NCBI GenBank assembly: GCA_024648695.1
Contig: JACAVV010000020.1
Location: 1 to 64,000, forward strand
Direction of reading: 5' to 3'
Length of the DNA: 64,000 nucleotides
Source of the DNA: Nitrospina sp.
Lineage (GTDB): Bacteria > Nitrospinota > Nitrospinia > Nitrospinales > JACRGP01
Part shown: positions 17,519 through 26,478 of the stretch, piece after piece
Numbering within the stretch: position 1 is the first letter of the stretch
Layout: every line of letters starts with the position of its first letter
The notes under the pieces: model-generated
What the model was told of the DNA's origin: nothing
The model's input: only the letters and a program-made list of their open reading frames with translations
Database searches by the model: none
Position numbers and translations under genes: made by a program

Positions 17519-18706
17519 ATGTTTTTTCATTTTCGATCCATTTACATATTGATGTTCGTTGTACTAAGCCCCGTCTCGATGGCCTTTGCGGATTTTGAAG
17601 TGCCCAATTCGGGGTCGCCATACCGGGATCTTGGGGAATTGAAACACGATCAAATCCTTCACCTGCCTACGGGATTGATCGTAAATAAAACGCAATTGCT
17701 CGATGTAATTTCCCATTCCCGAGTTATTTACCTCGGTGAGACGCACGATAATCTGGAAGCGCACCGGATTCAACTGGAGGTCATTCAGGGATTGCAGGAA
17801 CGTTTTCCCGGCAAACTGTCTGTGGGCATGGAAATGTTTCGTCAATCCGCCCAGCCGGAACTGGACGCCTGGCTGGAAGGTCACCTTTCGCAGGAAGCTT
17901 TCAACAAAGTGTTTTATAAAAACTGGGGCGGCGGCTATCGCTGGTATAAGGACATCACGGATTATTTAAAGAAGCACCACATTCCTCTCATCGGATTAAA
18001 ATCAAATCGCGATGTGGAAGCACGTTTGCGCAAAGACGGCACCGGCGCGGAGGGTTTGCCGGACATGGAATTGAACGACACGCACCACAAGGCTTCCTCC
18101 CTGGCTATTTTCGGAGGACATCAATCGAATCCGGGCATGATGCTGAAACCCTACCACATGCTGGTCCTGTGGGAAGAGTCGATGGCCGAGCGGGTGGCGG
18201 ATTTCTTAAGAGACAATGCCCAAAATGATAAAAAGATGATCGTGCTGGCCGGCGGTTTTCATGTGCAGTACGGGTTTGGCATTCCCAAACGTGCGTTTCG
18301 GCGCGTACCGCATCCATATTCCATCATTTTGCCCGCGATCACCGAGGTCACGCCGGAGACGGAAGGCCGGCAGATGGACGTCGAACATGTGGCCATTCCC
18401 CTTTACGCCGCTGATTTCGCCTGGAAAGTTCCTTATAGACTGCCACCAAAGAAAATCAAACTCGGCGTGTTTCTGGAAGAGCTGGCGCAAGGACTGCGCG
18501 TGAAATCGGTTCAGGATAATTCCAACGCGGGCCGCGCGGGACTGGTCCAGGGCGACGTTCTGCTGGCGATGGATGGCGCTTCGCTGGATTCGGTGATGAG
18601 CCTGATTCAACGTTTGCAAAAGAAAAAAGCGGGATCATCAATCGCCCTTACCGTGCAAAGGGATGATACAATCCTGACCATTGATGTCCATTTGAAATCT
18701 CCTTAA
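17519..18706 (+). CDS. ChaN-domain (haem-binding type) protein with C-terminal PDZ domain
   Basis: A 395-residue exported protein with a signal peptide (residues ~1-24, ending MAFA). Residues ~50-275 match the ChaN/DUF399 fold: 'RVIYLGETHDNLEAHRIQLEVI', 'LSVGMEMFRQSAQPELDAWL', 'YRWYKDITDYLKKHHIPLIGL' and 'MIVLAGGFHVQYGFGIPKR'. ChaN of Campylobacter is an iron-regulated haem-binding lipoprotein; relatives also resemble TraB/PrgY and EreA folds. Residues ~315-395 are a PDZ domain ('LGVFLEEL', 'GRAGLVQGDVLLAMDG', 'IALTVQRDD'), so the protein may bind C-termini of partner proteins in the periplasm. No protease domain is present. It is followed by the ankyrin gene after 43 bases. Confidence 0.82.
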   Translation: MFFHFRSIYILMFVVLSPVSMAFADFEVPNSGSPYRDLGELKHDQILHLPTGLIVNKTQLLDVISHSRVIYLGETHDNLEAHRIQLEVIQGLQERFPGKLSVGMEMFRQSAQPELDAWLEGHLSQEAFNKVFYKNWGGGYRWYKDITDYLKKHHIPLIGLKSNRDVEARLRKDGTGAEGLPDMELNDTHHKASSLAIFGGHQSNPGMMLKPYHMLVLWEESMAERVADFLRDNAQNDKKMIVLAGGFHVQYGFGIPKRAFRRVPHPYSIILPAITEVTPETEGRQMDVEHVAIPLYAADFAWKVPYRLPPKKIKLGVFLEELAQGLRVKSVQDNSNAGRAGLVQGDVLLAMDGASLDSVMSLIQRLQKKKAGSSIALTVQRDDTILTIDVHLKSP

Positions 18707-18749
18707 ACACATTAATTATTTTCGTTCTCGATAATTTTGAATTCCTGAA

Positions 18750-20399
18750 ATGAAAAAATTCCCATTGTTGAATGTATGCTTGCTCCTGATGTGGACGACA
18801 AGCTTGCCTCTGACCGTTTATGCAAAAGACAATACCACACCACTCCACAAAGCAGTTCGTAGTGGAATGATAGAAAAGGTCCGAAAACCTGCAGGCAACA
18901 AATCCTGGATCAATTCCCGTAAAGATCCGGGAGGCGCATCGCCTTTGCATTGGGCCGCCCGATTGGGCCATCGAGAGATCGCCGAGTTACTGATTAAGAA
19001 AGGGGCCAACATTCAACCGGGAGCGGAAAACGGCCGCACGCCCTTGCACTACGCCGTTCAGTTCAATCACCCTGAAATTGTCGATTTGCTTTTGGAACGA
19101 AACGCGCCTCTCGGTTCCAGGGACATGAACGGGTTCACCGCCCTGCACCTGGCCGCTATACACAATCGGTCGGGCCTGGCCAAACGCCTGATCGATGAAG
19201 GCGCCAAGGTCAATGCCAAAAGCTATGTAAAATCAACGCCCCTGCATTGGGCGGCGGCGAAGAATTTACCGGACCTGATCCAACTGTTGATCGATGCGGA
19301 TGCCAAACCCGATTCCAGGACCACCAAAGGGTTGACCCCCCTGCATTGGGCTGTGTTCAACAACTGTAAGGAAGCGATTTCGAAATTAGTCGATAACGGA
19401 GCGACCATAAATTCCCTGGATAAACAAGGCCGCGCGCCTCTGCATTGGGCGGAACGTTATCCCGAAGTGGCCTCACTGCTGGTCCAGCTGGGTGCGGATA
19501 TTAATATTAAAGACAATTTCGGCCAGACACCGCTGTTCCAGCCGGTCATCAATAACATTCCAGAGGAAATCAGCCGCCTGCTCGACTTGGGTGCAGACAT
19601 CAATTTGCAGGACCATCAAGGTTATTCCGTTTTGCATTGGGCAACATTGAAAGCGAATTTGAAAGTCACGAAACACCTGCTGGAACACAAGGCGAATCCT
19701 TCGCTTAAAGACAAGGAAGGCCTGACCGCCCTGCATTGGGCGGCGATTAAAGGTTTGCTGAAAATTTGCGAATCCCTGCTGGACCATGGAGCGGCCTTAA
19801 TGGAAAAAGACAACTCCGGGTTCACTGCAATGGACTGGGCGGTCATAAACAATCGAAAAGCAGTGGCTCAACTATTGATCGACCGGGGAATGCCGTTCAA
19901 TACCGCCGACGCAGAAGGCAGGACCTGGCTTCACAAAGCGGCTAAGGATGGAAAGGCCTATAAAATCAAATTGCTTATTTCCCTGGGCGCAGAAATCAAC
20001 TCCGAAGACCACGCAGGCAAAACGCCCCTTCACCTCGCACAGGGACCCAAAGAAACCATCGATTTATTAGTCAACTTGGGCGCACGAATCAATGCCGCTG
20101 ATAAAGCGGGGCGAATCCCCTTGCACGACTCCATCGTCGCAGGCGATGCCAAACGCGCCAAATGGCTCATGAAGCACGGGGCCAATGTGAACCTGGCCGA
20201 CAAACAGGGCCTTTCGCCTCTGCACCTGGCCATTCAATCGGGACAACTGGAGATTGCCAAAACCCTCATAGAATCCGGGGCCAATGTCGACGCCAAAGAT
20301 AAAACCAAAACCACGCCACTGAAACTCGCCGAACAAACCAATCAGCCTGAGTTTACTGAACTACTGATTAAATCCGGTGCTTCTTTAAAAGTGAAGTAG
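18750..20399 (+). CDS. exported ankyrin-repeat protein
   Basis: A 549-residue protein with a signal peptide (residues 1-26, ending VYA) followed almost entirely by about 15 ankyrin repeats of ~33 residues. Repeats carry the canonical 'G.TPLHWAA..G....A..LI..GA.IN..D' pattern; the 'LHWA' variant recurs at least six times. One repeat is shortened to 'APLHWAERYPEVASLLVQ'. The fold is a stacked helical solenoid for protein-protein binding, here in the periplasm. The partner is unknown. The gene lies between the ChaN-PDZ gene and a pentapeptide-repeat gene on the same strand. A second exported ankyrin protein lies at the right edge of the window. Confidence 0.92.
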   Translation: MKKFPLLNVCLLLMWTTSLPLTVYAKDNTTPLHKAVRSGMIEKVRKPAGNKSWINSRKDPGGASPLHWAARLGHREIAELLIKKGANIQPGAENGRTPLHYAVQFNHPEIVDLLLERNAPLGSRDMNGFTALHLAAIHNRSGLAKRLIDEGAKVNAKSYVKSTPLHWAAAKNLPDLIQLLIDADAKPDSRTTKGLTPLHWAVFNNCKEAISKLVDNGATINSLDKQGRAPLHWAERYPEVASLLVQLGADINIKDNFGQTPLFQPVINNIPEEISRLLDLGADINLQDHQGYSVLHWATLKANLKVTKHLLEHKANPSLKDKEGLTALHWAAIKGLLKICESLLDHGAALMEKDNSGFTAMDWAVINNRKAVAQLLIDRGMPFNTADAEGRTWLHKAAKDGKAYKIKLLISLGAEINSEDHAGKTPLHLAQGPKETIDLLVNLGARINAADKAGRIPLHDSIVAGDAKRAKWLMKHGANVNLADKQGLSPLHLAIQSGQLEIAKTLIESGANVDAKDKTKTTPLKLAEQTNQPEFTELLIKSGASLKVK

Positions 20400-20442
20400 C
20401 AAGATAACCTTCCGGATTTAATAAACCCAACATTTCATTATT

Positions 20443-20928
20443 ATGCAAAAACAGGATATAGAATCGAATAAGGACAAACAAGCGGGAGCGAACTTGATGC
20501 GGACCGATCTGGAAGGTGCGGAATTGAGTTCCGGAAACTTTGAAAAGGCAAACTTGCGCAAGGCCAGGCTTCGAGAGTCGCGTCTCGGTGAGGCCAATCT
20601 GAAAGGGGCCGCGCTCAGTATGGCCGACCTCACAGGTGCGGATTTAAAGGGTGCCGATTTGAGCGGAGCAGAACTCATCGCCGCCAATTTGAGTTCGGCG
20701 GACCTTAGCGGTGCGACTTTGCACAAGGTCACTTTAAGCAAGACAAAGTTTCATGAAACCAATTTGTGCGGCGCCGATTTGTCCTTTGCTTTGAATCTCA
20801 CATGCGAACAACTGGCGTCTACTCTCATCGATAGGGACACCCGGCTTCCGGACTATTTGAAAATCACCTGGACTTCCGATACCAAGTTTGAATGCTGTGA
20901 TTCCGTGCAGAGAATTGAAGAGATGTAG
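20443..20928 (+). CDS. pentapeptide-repeat protein
   Basis: A 161-residue protein without signal peptide. Residues ~16-110 are A(D/N)LXX pentapeptide repeats ('ANLMRTDLEGAELSSGNFEKANLRKARL', 'ADLTGADLKGADLSGAELIAANLSSADLSG'), which fold as a right-handed quadrilateral beta-helix. The tail 'LTCEQLASTLIDRDTRLPDYL' is a common cap of such proteins. Roles range from DNA mimicry (as in Qnr) to scaffolding; none can be chosen here. It follows the ankyrin gene by 43 bases and ends 8 bases from the convergent DsrE-like gene. Confidence 0.9.
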   Translation: MQKQDIESNKDKQAGANLMRTDLEGAELSSGNFEKANLRKARLRESRLGEANLKGAALSMADLTGADLKGADLSGAELIAANLSSADLSGATLHKVTLSKTKFHETNLCGADLSFALNLTCEQLASTLIDRDTRLPDYLKITWTSDTKFECCDSVQRIEEM

Positions 20929-20936
20929 GGTAACAA

Positions 20937-21422
20937 TTAGGGCTTGATATACAGGTATCCTTCTTGCTGAAGGTCCGCGATGCGTTTTACGGCTACGGGG
21001 TGACCGGTGGGTTTGAAGCCGGGAGCCAGTTTGTCCAGCGGGGTTTCAAATAGCTTCATCGACACCTGGCACATTTCCGCATCCACACCTTTGTCGATGA
21101 TCTTTTTCAGTCCAGCCTTTAAACCGGGATCAATGCTCTCGACCTTGAACAGGTTTAGCGCCGGTCCGTGGACCACCAGCTTCACGTCTATTTTGTCGGG
21201 TCCGCCCTCAGCCTCGATGTGTTTGTTGATGAGCGCCATCGCGTATTTCGCCGTTGCCAGGTCTTTGCCATCGACATGGTAGAGCACTTTTACTTTATGC
21301 GCTTCGTCATCATGAGCGCCAGCGAGTGACACATTCACGCTCAGAACCAGAAAACCCATCAACAGGGCCAGGGCAATCAACACCCAGGTTTGTTTGCATT
21401 CGTTGGTCTTTTTAAACATCAT
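20937..21422 (-). CDS. exported DsrE/DsrF-like protein
   Basis: A 161-residue protein with an N-terminal signal or anchor (residues ~12-35, ending SLAGA). The mature part resembles the DsrE/F fold: 'KVKVLYHVDGKDLATAKYAMALINKHIEAEGG', 'IDVKLVVHGPAL', and 'IIDKGVDAEMCQVSMK', in which one cysteine sits where sulphur-carrying members have theirs. Secreted members occur in several sulphur- and metal-related systems; the role here is unknown. It starts 15 bases after the ilvB stop on the same strand, suggesting co-transcription with an enzyme it has no obvious link to. Confidence 0.75.
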   Translation of the reverse strand: MMFKKTNECKQTWVLIALALLMGFLVLSVNVSLAGAHDDEAHKVKVLYHVDGKDLATAKYAMALINKHIEAEGGPDKIDVKLVVHGPALNLFKVESIDPGLKAGLKKIIDKGVDAEMCQVSMKLFETPLDKLAPGFKPTGHPVAVKRIADLQQEGYLYIKP

Positions 21423-21437
21423 TGTCTCCTTTAATTT

Positions 21438-23228
21438 TTACTTCTGGATTCCCTTTTTCTTCCAGTATTCCCGGAGGGTATGCGTTTCATCGACCAGGGT
21501 GTCGAGATAGCTGTGGTTTGCCGGAATCATCGGCATTACGTGCCCCCGGCTTTTGTCGTTGTACGGATACTTGACATCCAGTACGTAGGGTCCTTTGTGC
21601 TTCAGCATGCGTTTGAGCGCGGGAACCACCTCTTCGGGCTTGGAGATGCTTTCTGCCTTAACACCAAAGGCATGGGCGATTTCGCGAAAATCGGCGTCTC
21701 CCAAAAAGGTGTGGCCGCGTATTGATTTGTAAAACCGGTCCTCCCATTGCGCCACCATCCCCAAATGGGCATTATTCAGAACAATGGTTTTGACGGGGAT
21801 CTGCTCGCGTTTCAGGGTTTGCAGTTCCTGGATGTTCATGAGGAAACTACCGTCGCCGTCGATATTGATGACTTGCCGTTTCGGATACGCCACCTGCGCA
21901 CCCATGGCCGCCGGCAAACCGAACCCCATAGCGCCTAGTCCAGAGGAGCACAACCACGCGCGCGGTTGATTGAAGCGCCAGTACTGCGCCGTCCACATCT
22001 GGTGCTGGCCAACGCCTACCGAAACGATAGCGTCTTCATCCGCCAGTTTCTGGCACTCGACGATGACGTGCTGGGGCACGATATCTTTATCCGATAAATC
22101 ATAATGGAACGGAAACTCTTTTTTCCACTCGTCGATTTGTTTGACCCAGGGGCCGATATCCTTTTTCTTGGACACCAGTTCCGTCAGTTTGGGCAAAGCC
22201 AGTTTCAGGTCGCCCTGAACGGGAACGTCTACCTTTATATTCTTGTTGATCTCGGTCGCATCGATGTCGATGTGAATGAATCGCGCATCTTTACAAAACT
22301 CGGAAAGTTTGCCGGTCACCCGGTCGTCGAAGCGAACGCCGAGGGCTATGACGAGATCGGCATGATTGATCGCGATGTTCGCATACACGGCACCGTGCAT
22401 GCCCAGCATCTGCAAAGACAGTGGATCGTCCATCGGGTAGGACCCGAGGCCCATAACGGTGCTGGTGATTGGGATTCCGGTTTTCTTCACGAATTTGCGC
22501 AGGTCCTTGTGCGTGTCACCCCAGATCGTGCCGCCACCCGCATAGATCAACGGGCGCTTGGCTTCCATGATGGCGTGGGCGGCTTTTTTCAACTGTTGCG
22601 GAGCGGGCTTGACGTTGGGTTTGTAACTGGGCATGTTCAGGACCACGTCAAAATTCGGAACAGTTTCCTGTTGCTGAATGTTTTTGGGAATGTCGACCAA
22701 CACAGGTCCTGGTCGGCCCGTTTGGGCGACATGAAATGCTTCTTCGATAACCTGCGGAATATCGTTGATGTCCTGCACCAGATAACTGTGTTTCACCAGG
22801 GGAAACGACGACCCCATGATGTCGGTTTCCTGAAAGGCATCGCTTCCCAGCACCGTTGACGGAACCTGTCCGGTGATGGCAACCATGGGGATGGAATCCA
22901 TTTTTGCATCCATGATACCGGTGAGCAGGTTCAGAGCTCCGGGTCCGGAGGTTGCCAGGCAGACACCGGCTTTACCGGTACAGCGGGCATAGCCACAAGC
23001 GGCGTAGGAGCCACCCTGTTCGTGACGCGGAAGCACCATGCGGATTTTTTTGCTGAGTGTGAGGCCTTGATGGATTTCCATCGATGCGCCACCGGGGTAA
23101 CCAAATATGGTATCGACGCCTACATTTTCCAGGGCTCTAACGAGGATGTCGCGGCCTTTCATGGGCAGGCCATTGGATTTTGGGGTGGCGGATTTTTGGG
23201 TTTTTTTGGGTGCAGTTTTCGTAGCCAT
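21438..23228 (-). CDS. ilvB: acetolactate synthase, large (catalytic) subunit
   Basis: A 596-residue thiamine-diphosphate enzyme that condenses two pyruvates (or pyruvate plus 2-oxobutyrate) in branched-chain amino-acid synthesis. It shows the catalytic Glu in 'PRHEQGGSYAACGYAR', the FAD/central domain 'GVRFDDRVTGKL', and the ThDP/Mg motif 'GDGSFLMNIQELQTL' followed by 'NNAHLGMVAQWEDRFY'. The first 20 residues are a Lys/Thr/Pro-rich extension that most homologues lack. The regulatory subunit gene (ilvN) is not next to it. Instead a DsrE-like gene follows 15 bases downstream. Confidence 0.95.
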   Translation of the reverse strand: MATKTAPKKTQKSATPKSNGLPMKGRDILVRALENVGVDTIFGYPGGASMEIHQGLTLSKKIRMVLPRHEQGGSYAACGYARCTGKAGVCLATSGPGALNLLTGIMDAKMDSIPMVAITGQVPSTVLGSDAFQETDIMGSSFPLVKHSYLVQDINDIPQVIEEAFHVAQTGRPGPVLVDIPKNIQQQETVPNFDVVLNMPSYKPNVKPAPQQLKKAAHAIMEAKRPLIYAGGGTIWGDTHKDLRKFVKKTGIPITSTVMGLGSYPMDDPLSLQMLGMHGAVYANIAINHADLVIALGVRFDDRVTGKLSEFCKDARFIHIDIDATEINKNIKVDVPVQGDLKLALPKLTELVSKKKDIGPWVKQIDEWKKEFPFHYDLSDKDIVPQHVIVECQKLADEDAIVSVGVGQHQMWTAQYWRFNQPRAWLCSSGLGAMGFGLPAAMGAQVAYPKRQVINIDGDGSFLMNIQELQTLKREQIPVKTIVLNNAHLGMVAQWEDRFYKSIRGHTFLGDADFREIAHAFGVKAESISKPEEVVPALKRMLKHKGPYVLDVKYPYNDKSRGHVMPMIPANHSYLDTLVDETHTLREYWKKKGIQK

Positions 23229-23341
23229 AAATTGAAAGTATTCTTATAGGATCGGGTTTGAAAAAATGGGATTAATAATATTACAGTTATTATGAAGTAA
23301 AACGGATTTCAAGCCAACCTTTATAGATGGAAAAATTGCAT

Positions 23342-24298
23342 TTATTTTCCCAAATTCCCCAAAGCCTTCAGAAGGATGCCCTCGCGAAGGCTGTATTCGC
23401 TGACTGTGATCCCGGTCCCGCCAAAACAATCCAACGTTTCCAGGACCAGGGCGATGCCGGCGATGAGAACATCCTCGCGCCCCGCTTCAATCGGTTTTAA
23501 AGCCAGGCGCTCTTCTTTACTCATGCCACACAAACGGTCGAACTGCGATTGAATTTGCTCCCGCGTCAACACCATGCCATGGACTTTTTCCGGGTCGTAG
23601 GGGAAAATATCACCTTCCAAAGCCGCCAGGGTGGTGACCGTTCCAGCTGTGCCGATAATGCGTTCGGGCGCCGGTGCTTTCAATTGCTGATGAACCGATT
23701 GCAATTCCTTTCGTAAGAATAAGGATAGCGATTCCAGTTCCCCGTTGTCCACCGGATGCCGGTGGATGTATTTTTCCGTAAGGCGCACGATACCCAGCTT
23801 GGTGCCCACACTGCCCACCCTGGTTTTACCGCGAGCCAGAATGAATTCCGTACTGCCGCCGCCGATATCGAATATCAGGCTGGTCTGCCCCTCATCGGGA
23901 ATGCTCCAGAACACCCCTTGCAGAGTCAGTTGTGCTTCCTCCTCCCAGGGAATGACGTCAATAGAAATACCCGTAGCCTCCCGCACGTGTTGGACAAACT
24001 CGTCCCGGTTTTCCGCTTCACGCACAGCGCTGGTTGCCACCGCGTGAATGGGCACGTTTCCCAACTCCCGGCACTTGTCCCGGAACCGCGAAAGCACCTC
24101 GATGGTATTCTCGATTCGATGCGGGAGCAGGCGGCGGTGAACATCCATGCCTTCGCCCAGGCGCGTGATGCCGCGGTCGGTCAGGATCTCGCGAAAGTGG
24201 GATTTGCCATCGGTTTCCACCACAAGAAGGCGGACAGTATTGGAGCCAATATCGATGGAGGCGATGGTTTCAGGTGGAATAGAATGTGTCACTTTCAA
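23342..24298 (-). CDS. Ppx/GppA-family phosphatase
   Basis: A 318-residue member of the exopolyphosphatase / pppGpp phosphohydrolase family in the ASKHA fold. Motifs: 'ASIDIGSNTVRLLV' (phosphate 1), 'ATSAVREAENRDEF', 'LIFDIGGGSTEF' (phosphate 2), 'GTAGTVTTLAAL' and the C-terminal 'VSEYSLREGILL'. It is short and lacks the extra C-terminal domains of E. coli Ppx, as in many single-domain members. It hydrolyses polyphosphate or pppGpp; sequence alone does not decide. It is the last gene of a minus-strand set whose members are separated by a single base. Confidence 0.92.
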   Translation of the reverse strand: MKVTHSIPPETIASIDIGSNTVRLLVVETDGKSHFREILTDRGITRLGEGMDVHRRLLPHRIENTIEVLSRFRDKCRELGNVPIHAVATSAVREAENRDEFVQHVREATGISIDVIPWEEEAQLTLQGVFWSIPDEGQTSLIFDIGGGSTEFILARGKTRVGSVGTKLGIVRLTEKYIHRHPVDNGELESLSLFLRKELQSVHQQLKAPAPERIIGTAGTVTTLAALEGDIFPYDPEKVHGMVLTREQIQSQFDRLCGMSKEERLALKPIEAGREDVLIAGIALVLETLDCFGGTGITVSEYSLREGILLKALGNLGK

Positions 24299-24299
24299 A

Positions 24300-25415
24300 T
24301 CATGTCGGCAGAAGCGTTTCGCTGTCCATGGTCAGAATCAAATACAATCCTGCCGCGGCGAATAAAGCCAGCGGTCCCCAGGCGGCCATAGTAGGACTGA
24401 AAGTGCCGCTATGCCCGAGGGAAATTCCCATGGCATAAAAAAAGGAAAACGACAAACCCACCGCCAAACTCACCCCCACGCAAAACAGCAAACCGCCGCT
24501 CCGGCTGGTGCGTAGCGATAACGGAATCCCGATCATTGCCAGAATCACCGTCACAAAGGGATAGGATAACTTCTGTTGCAAATCAACCCACTTTTTGGTT
24601 GTGTCCGTCCCCTCATGGGTTTCATCCAGAATTTCCTGATACATCTCTCGGATACTCATCTCCTCGGGTTTCTTTTTGACCTTTTTAAAATCGTCAGGCT
24701 TTTCTGTCACCAGAAACACTTTCTTTTTAAAATATTCCGTTTCCGCTAGACCGTTGTCTCTAAATGTCCGAATATAGCCGTCCAGAAACTCCCAGTTTCT
24801 GCCGTTCCAGAACACGGCTGAGGAATCGATCCGCCGCTGAATAAAATTTTTGCCGTCGTAGACAAAAATACTAACGTTCTTCATCATAGAGCGGTCGGGA
24901 TCATAAAAATCGATGTTCCAGATCGAACCGTCTGCGGAGCGGAACCAGATGTTGTCGCGTTTGAATTTGAACTTCACCGGTTTGCCGCGCACCTCTACCT
25001 TGTAAATATGGTTCATCGTTTCCGTCGCCGTGGGCATGAGGAACTCGTTACTCGCCAGCACCAGAACGGAAATCACCAGCGAACTCACCAAAATAGGGCT
25101 GGTGGTTCCGGTGACCCCAATCCCGCAAGCTTTCATCGCGGTGATCTCATGAGTCCGCGAGAGGGTGGTGAGCGTGATAACACTGGCCAGCAAAATAGCC
25201 TGCGGCGCCATGTACGAAAACACCAGGGGAATTTTGTAAAAATAATACGAAGCCCACTGGTTCAGTTCGGCGTCGTGTTTGACGAATTCGTCGGCGCGCT
25301 CGAAAAAATCGATGATCTCGAAAATACCCATAAACCCGAACAGGGTAAGCAGGTAGATCTGCAAAAACCGACCGAGAACGTAGCGCTTCAAAATTTTCAT
25401 GGGAATTTTTATCAA
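24300..25415 (-). CDS. lptG: LptF/LptG-family permease (LptG-like)
   Basis: A 371-residue inner-membrane protein of the YjgP/YjgQ family. There are three membrane segments at each end around a periplasmic beta-jellyroll domain (about residues 130-260). 'LKRYVLGRFLQIYLLTL' and 'RTHEITAMKACGIG' (the coupling-helix region contacting the LptB ATPase) are typical, as is 'KLSYPFVTVILAMIGIPLSLRTSRSGG' near the end. It works with LptF and LptB2 to extract LPS from the inner membrane. No lptF is adjacent. It lies one base from both flanking genes, so all three are one operon. Confidence 0.9.
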   Translation of the reverse strand: MIKIPMKILKRYVLGRFLQIYLLTLFGFMGIFEIIDFFERADEFVKHDAELNQWASYYFYKIPLVFSYMAPQAILLASVITLTTLSRTHEITAMKACGIGVTGTTSPILVSSLVISVLVLASNEFLMPTATETMNHIYKVEVRGKPVKFKFKRDNIWFRSADGSIWNIDFYDPDRSMMKNVSIFVYDGKNFIQRRIDSSAVFWNGRNWEFLDGYIRTFRDNGLAETEYFKKKVFLVTEKPDDFKKVKKKPEEMSIREMYQEILDETHEGTDTTKKWVDLQQKLSYPFVTVILAMIGIPLSLRTSRSGGLLFCVGVSLAVGLSFSFFYAMGISLGHSGTFSPTMAAWGPLALFAAAGLYLILTMDSETLLPT

Positions 25416-25416
25416 A

Positions 25417-26478
25417 TCAGGAGTCCGATCCCTCCACCTCGGGAATCACCAGGCTGAGAGATTCGCGTAATGGAGCCAGGTCTGGCCGTTTGTCGAAAGT
25501 TTTTTTAACGTAACCCAGGGTGGGCGCGATGTATTGCAAATACCGGTCGTTTTGTTTCTCGACACTTTGGAACGCAAAAGTCCCTACCGCTTTCATGTTT
25601 CTTTGAATAGACATCAAATCGAAAATTTCCCAAAACGCGTCGCGATCGATGGTTTCCCCGGACTCTTCTTTAAGCCCAATAAAATGATTGATCATCTCCT
25701 CAACAAAATCATCCTCCAGGGTCACATAGGAATCCCTTAGCAGAGAGACCAAATCATATTGGCAGGGTCCCATCCGGGCGTCCTGGAAATCCAGCATCAC
25801 CAGCTTTCCATTTTTGAGCATCAGGTTTCGACTATGGTAATCACGGTGGGCGAAATACAATTTTTGAGTAGCGAGTGTCTGACAAAGCGGTTTGAATCTG
25901 GACCGGATCACGCTTATCTGGCCCGGCGACAGAGCACGCAGTTTCAAGCCCTGCAAATAATATTCGATCATAAAATCGATTTCCGCCATCAGTTTGTCCA
26001 CATCGAAGCGCAAATAAAACACCGGGCAATCGCCGCCGATATTTTGGGTTGCCGACTTTTGCAGGGAGGCCAGCAATTCGACCGCCTGGCGGTAGAGCAC
26101 CTTTTTTTCCTCTAAAGAAGCGTCGCGGATACCCGTTTCCAGAGTGACGTCCCCACAGTCCTCCAGAAACAGCAAACCGTTACTGCCGTCAAATGCATGC
26201 AATTGCGGTACAGGAAGCCTCAATCCTTGCAGGTAGGTGAGAATCATGGAGAAATCATTTTGGTCGCCACAGGGTTTTTCCAATTGCATTACAATGACGC
26301 TCTGTTTATCCTGAGAACCGTTCTCCAGATGAAAACCGACGCGGAAATAGTTTCGGGTCGATGCGTCTCCCTGTAAAGGAGCGAATTCGATTTCAGTGGT
26401 TTCGGAACGATAGATTGATTTTAGTTGTGACTGCAAATAGGCCACGTCGAAACGTGCCTTGGCTTGGGATGGTTCCAT
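25417..26478 (-). CDS. AmgK-like sugar kinase (aminoglycoside-phosphotransferase fold)
   Basis: A 353-residue cytoplasmic kinase. 'LQGDASTRNYFRV' forms the nucleotide-binding strand pair, 'FAHRDYHSRNLML' is the catalytic Brenner motif with Asp and Asn, and 'MLDFQDARMGPCQYDLVSLLRDSY' carries the metal-binding Asp. This arrangement, especially the last motif, is typical of AmgK and its close relatives, which phosphorylate the anomeric carbon of MurNAc/GlcNAc in cell-wall recycling. The usual partner MurU is not in this window, so the substrate is inferred. It is the first gene of the operon with lptG and ppx, linking it to the cell envelope. Confidence 0.82.
   Translation of the reverse strand: MEPSQAKARFDVAYLQSQLKSIYRSETTEIEFAPLQGDASTRNYFRVGFHLENGSQDKQSVIVMQLEKPCGDQNDFSMILTYLQGLRLPVPQLHAFDGSNGLLFLEDCGDVTLETGIRDASLEEKKVLYRQAVELLASLQKSATQNIGGDCPVFYLRFDVDKLMAEIDFMIEYYLQGLKLRALSPGQISVIRSRFKPLCQTLATQKLYFAHRDYHSRNLMLKNGKLVMLDFQDARMGPCQYDLVSLLRDSYVTLEDDFVEEMINHFIGLKEESGETIDRDAFWEIFDLMSIQRNMKAVGTFAFQSVEKQNDRYLQYIAPTLGYVKKTFDKRPDLAPLRESLSLVIPEVEGSDS

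Noticed and set aside
19200-20350. Regularly spaced DNA repeats that could suggest a CRISPR or tandem array
   Set aside because: They are the codons of the ankyrin repeats (CTGCATTGGGC and similar) within one open frame; spacing is ~99 bases and the repeats diverge.
22104-22859. 251-codon plus-strand frame inside ilvB
   Set aside because: It lies wholly inside the conserved ilvB gene; the residue pattern is that of an antisense frame.
23756-24391. 211-codon plus-strand frame inside the Ppx/GppA gene
   Set aside because: It is the antisense of a conserved enzyme, with no start-site signal or motif.
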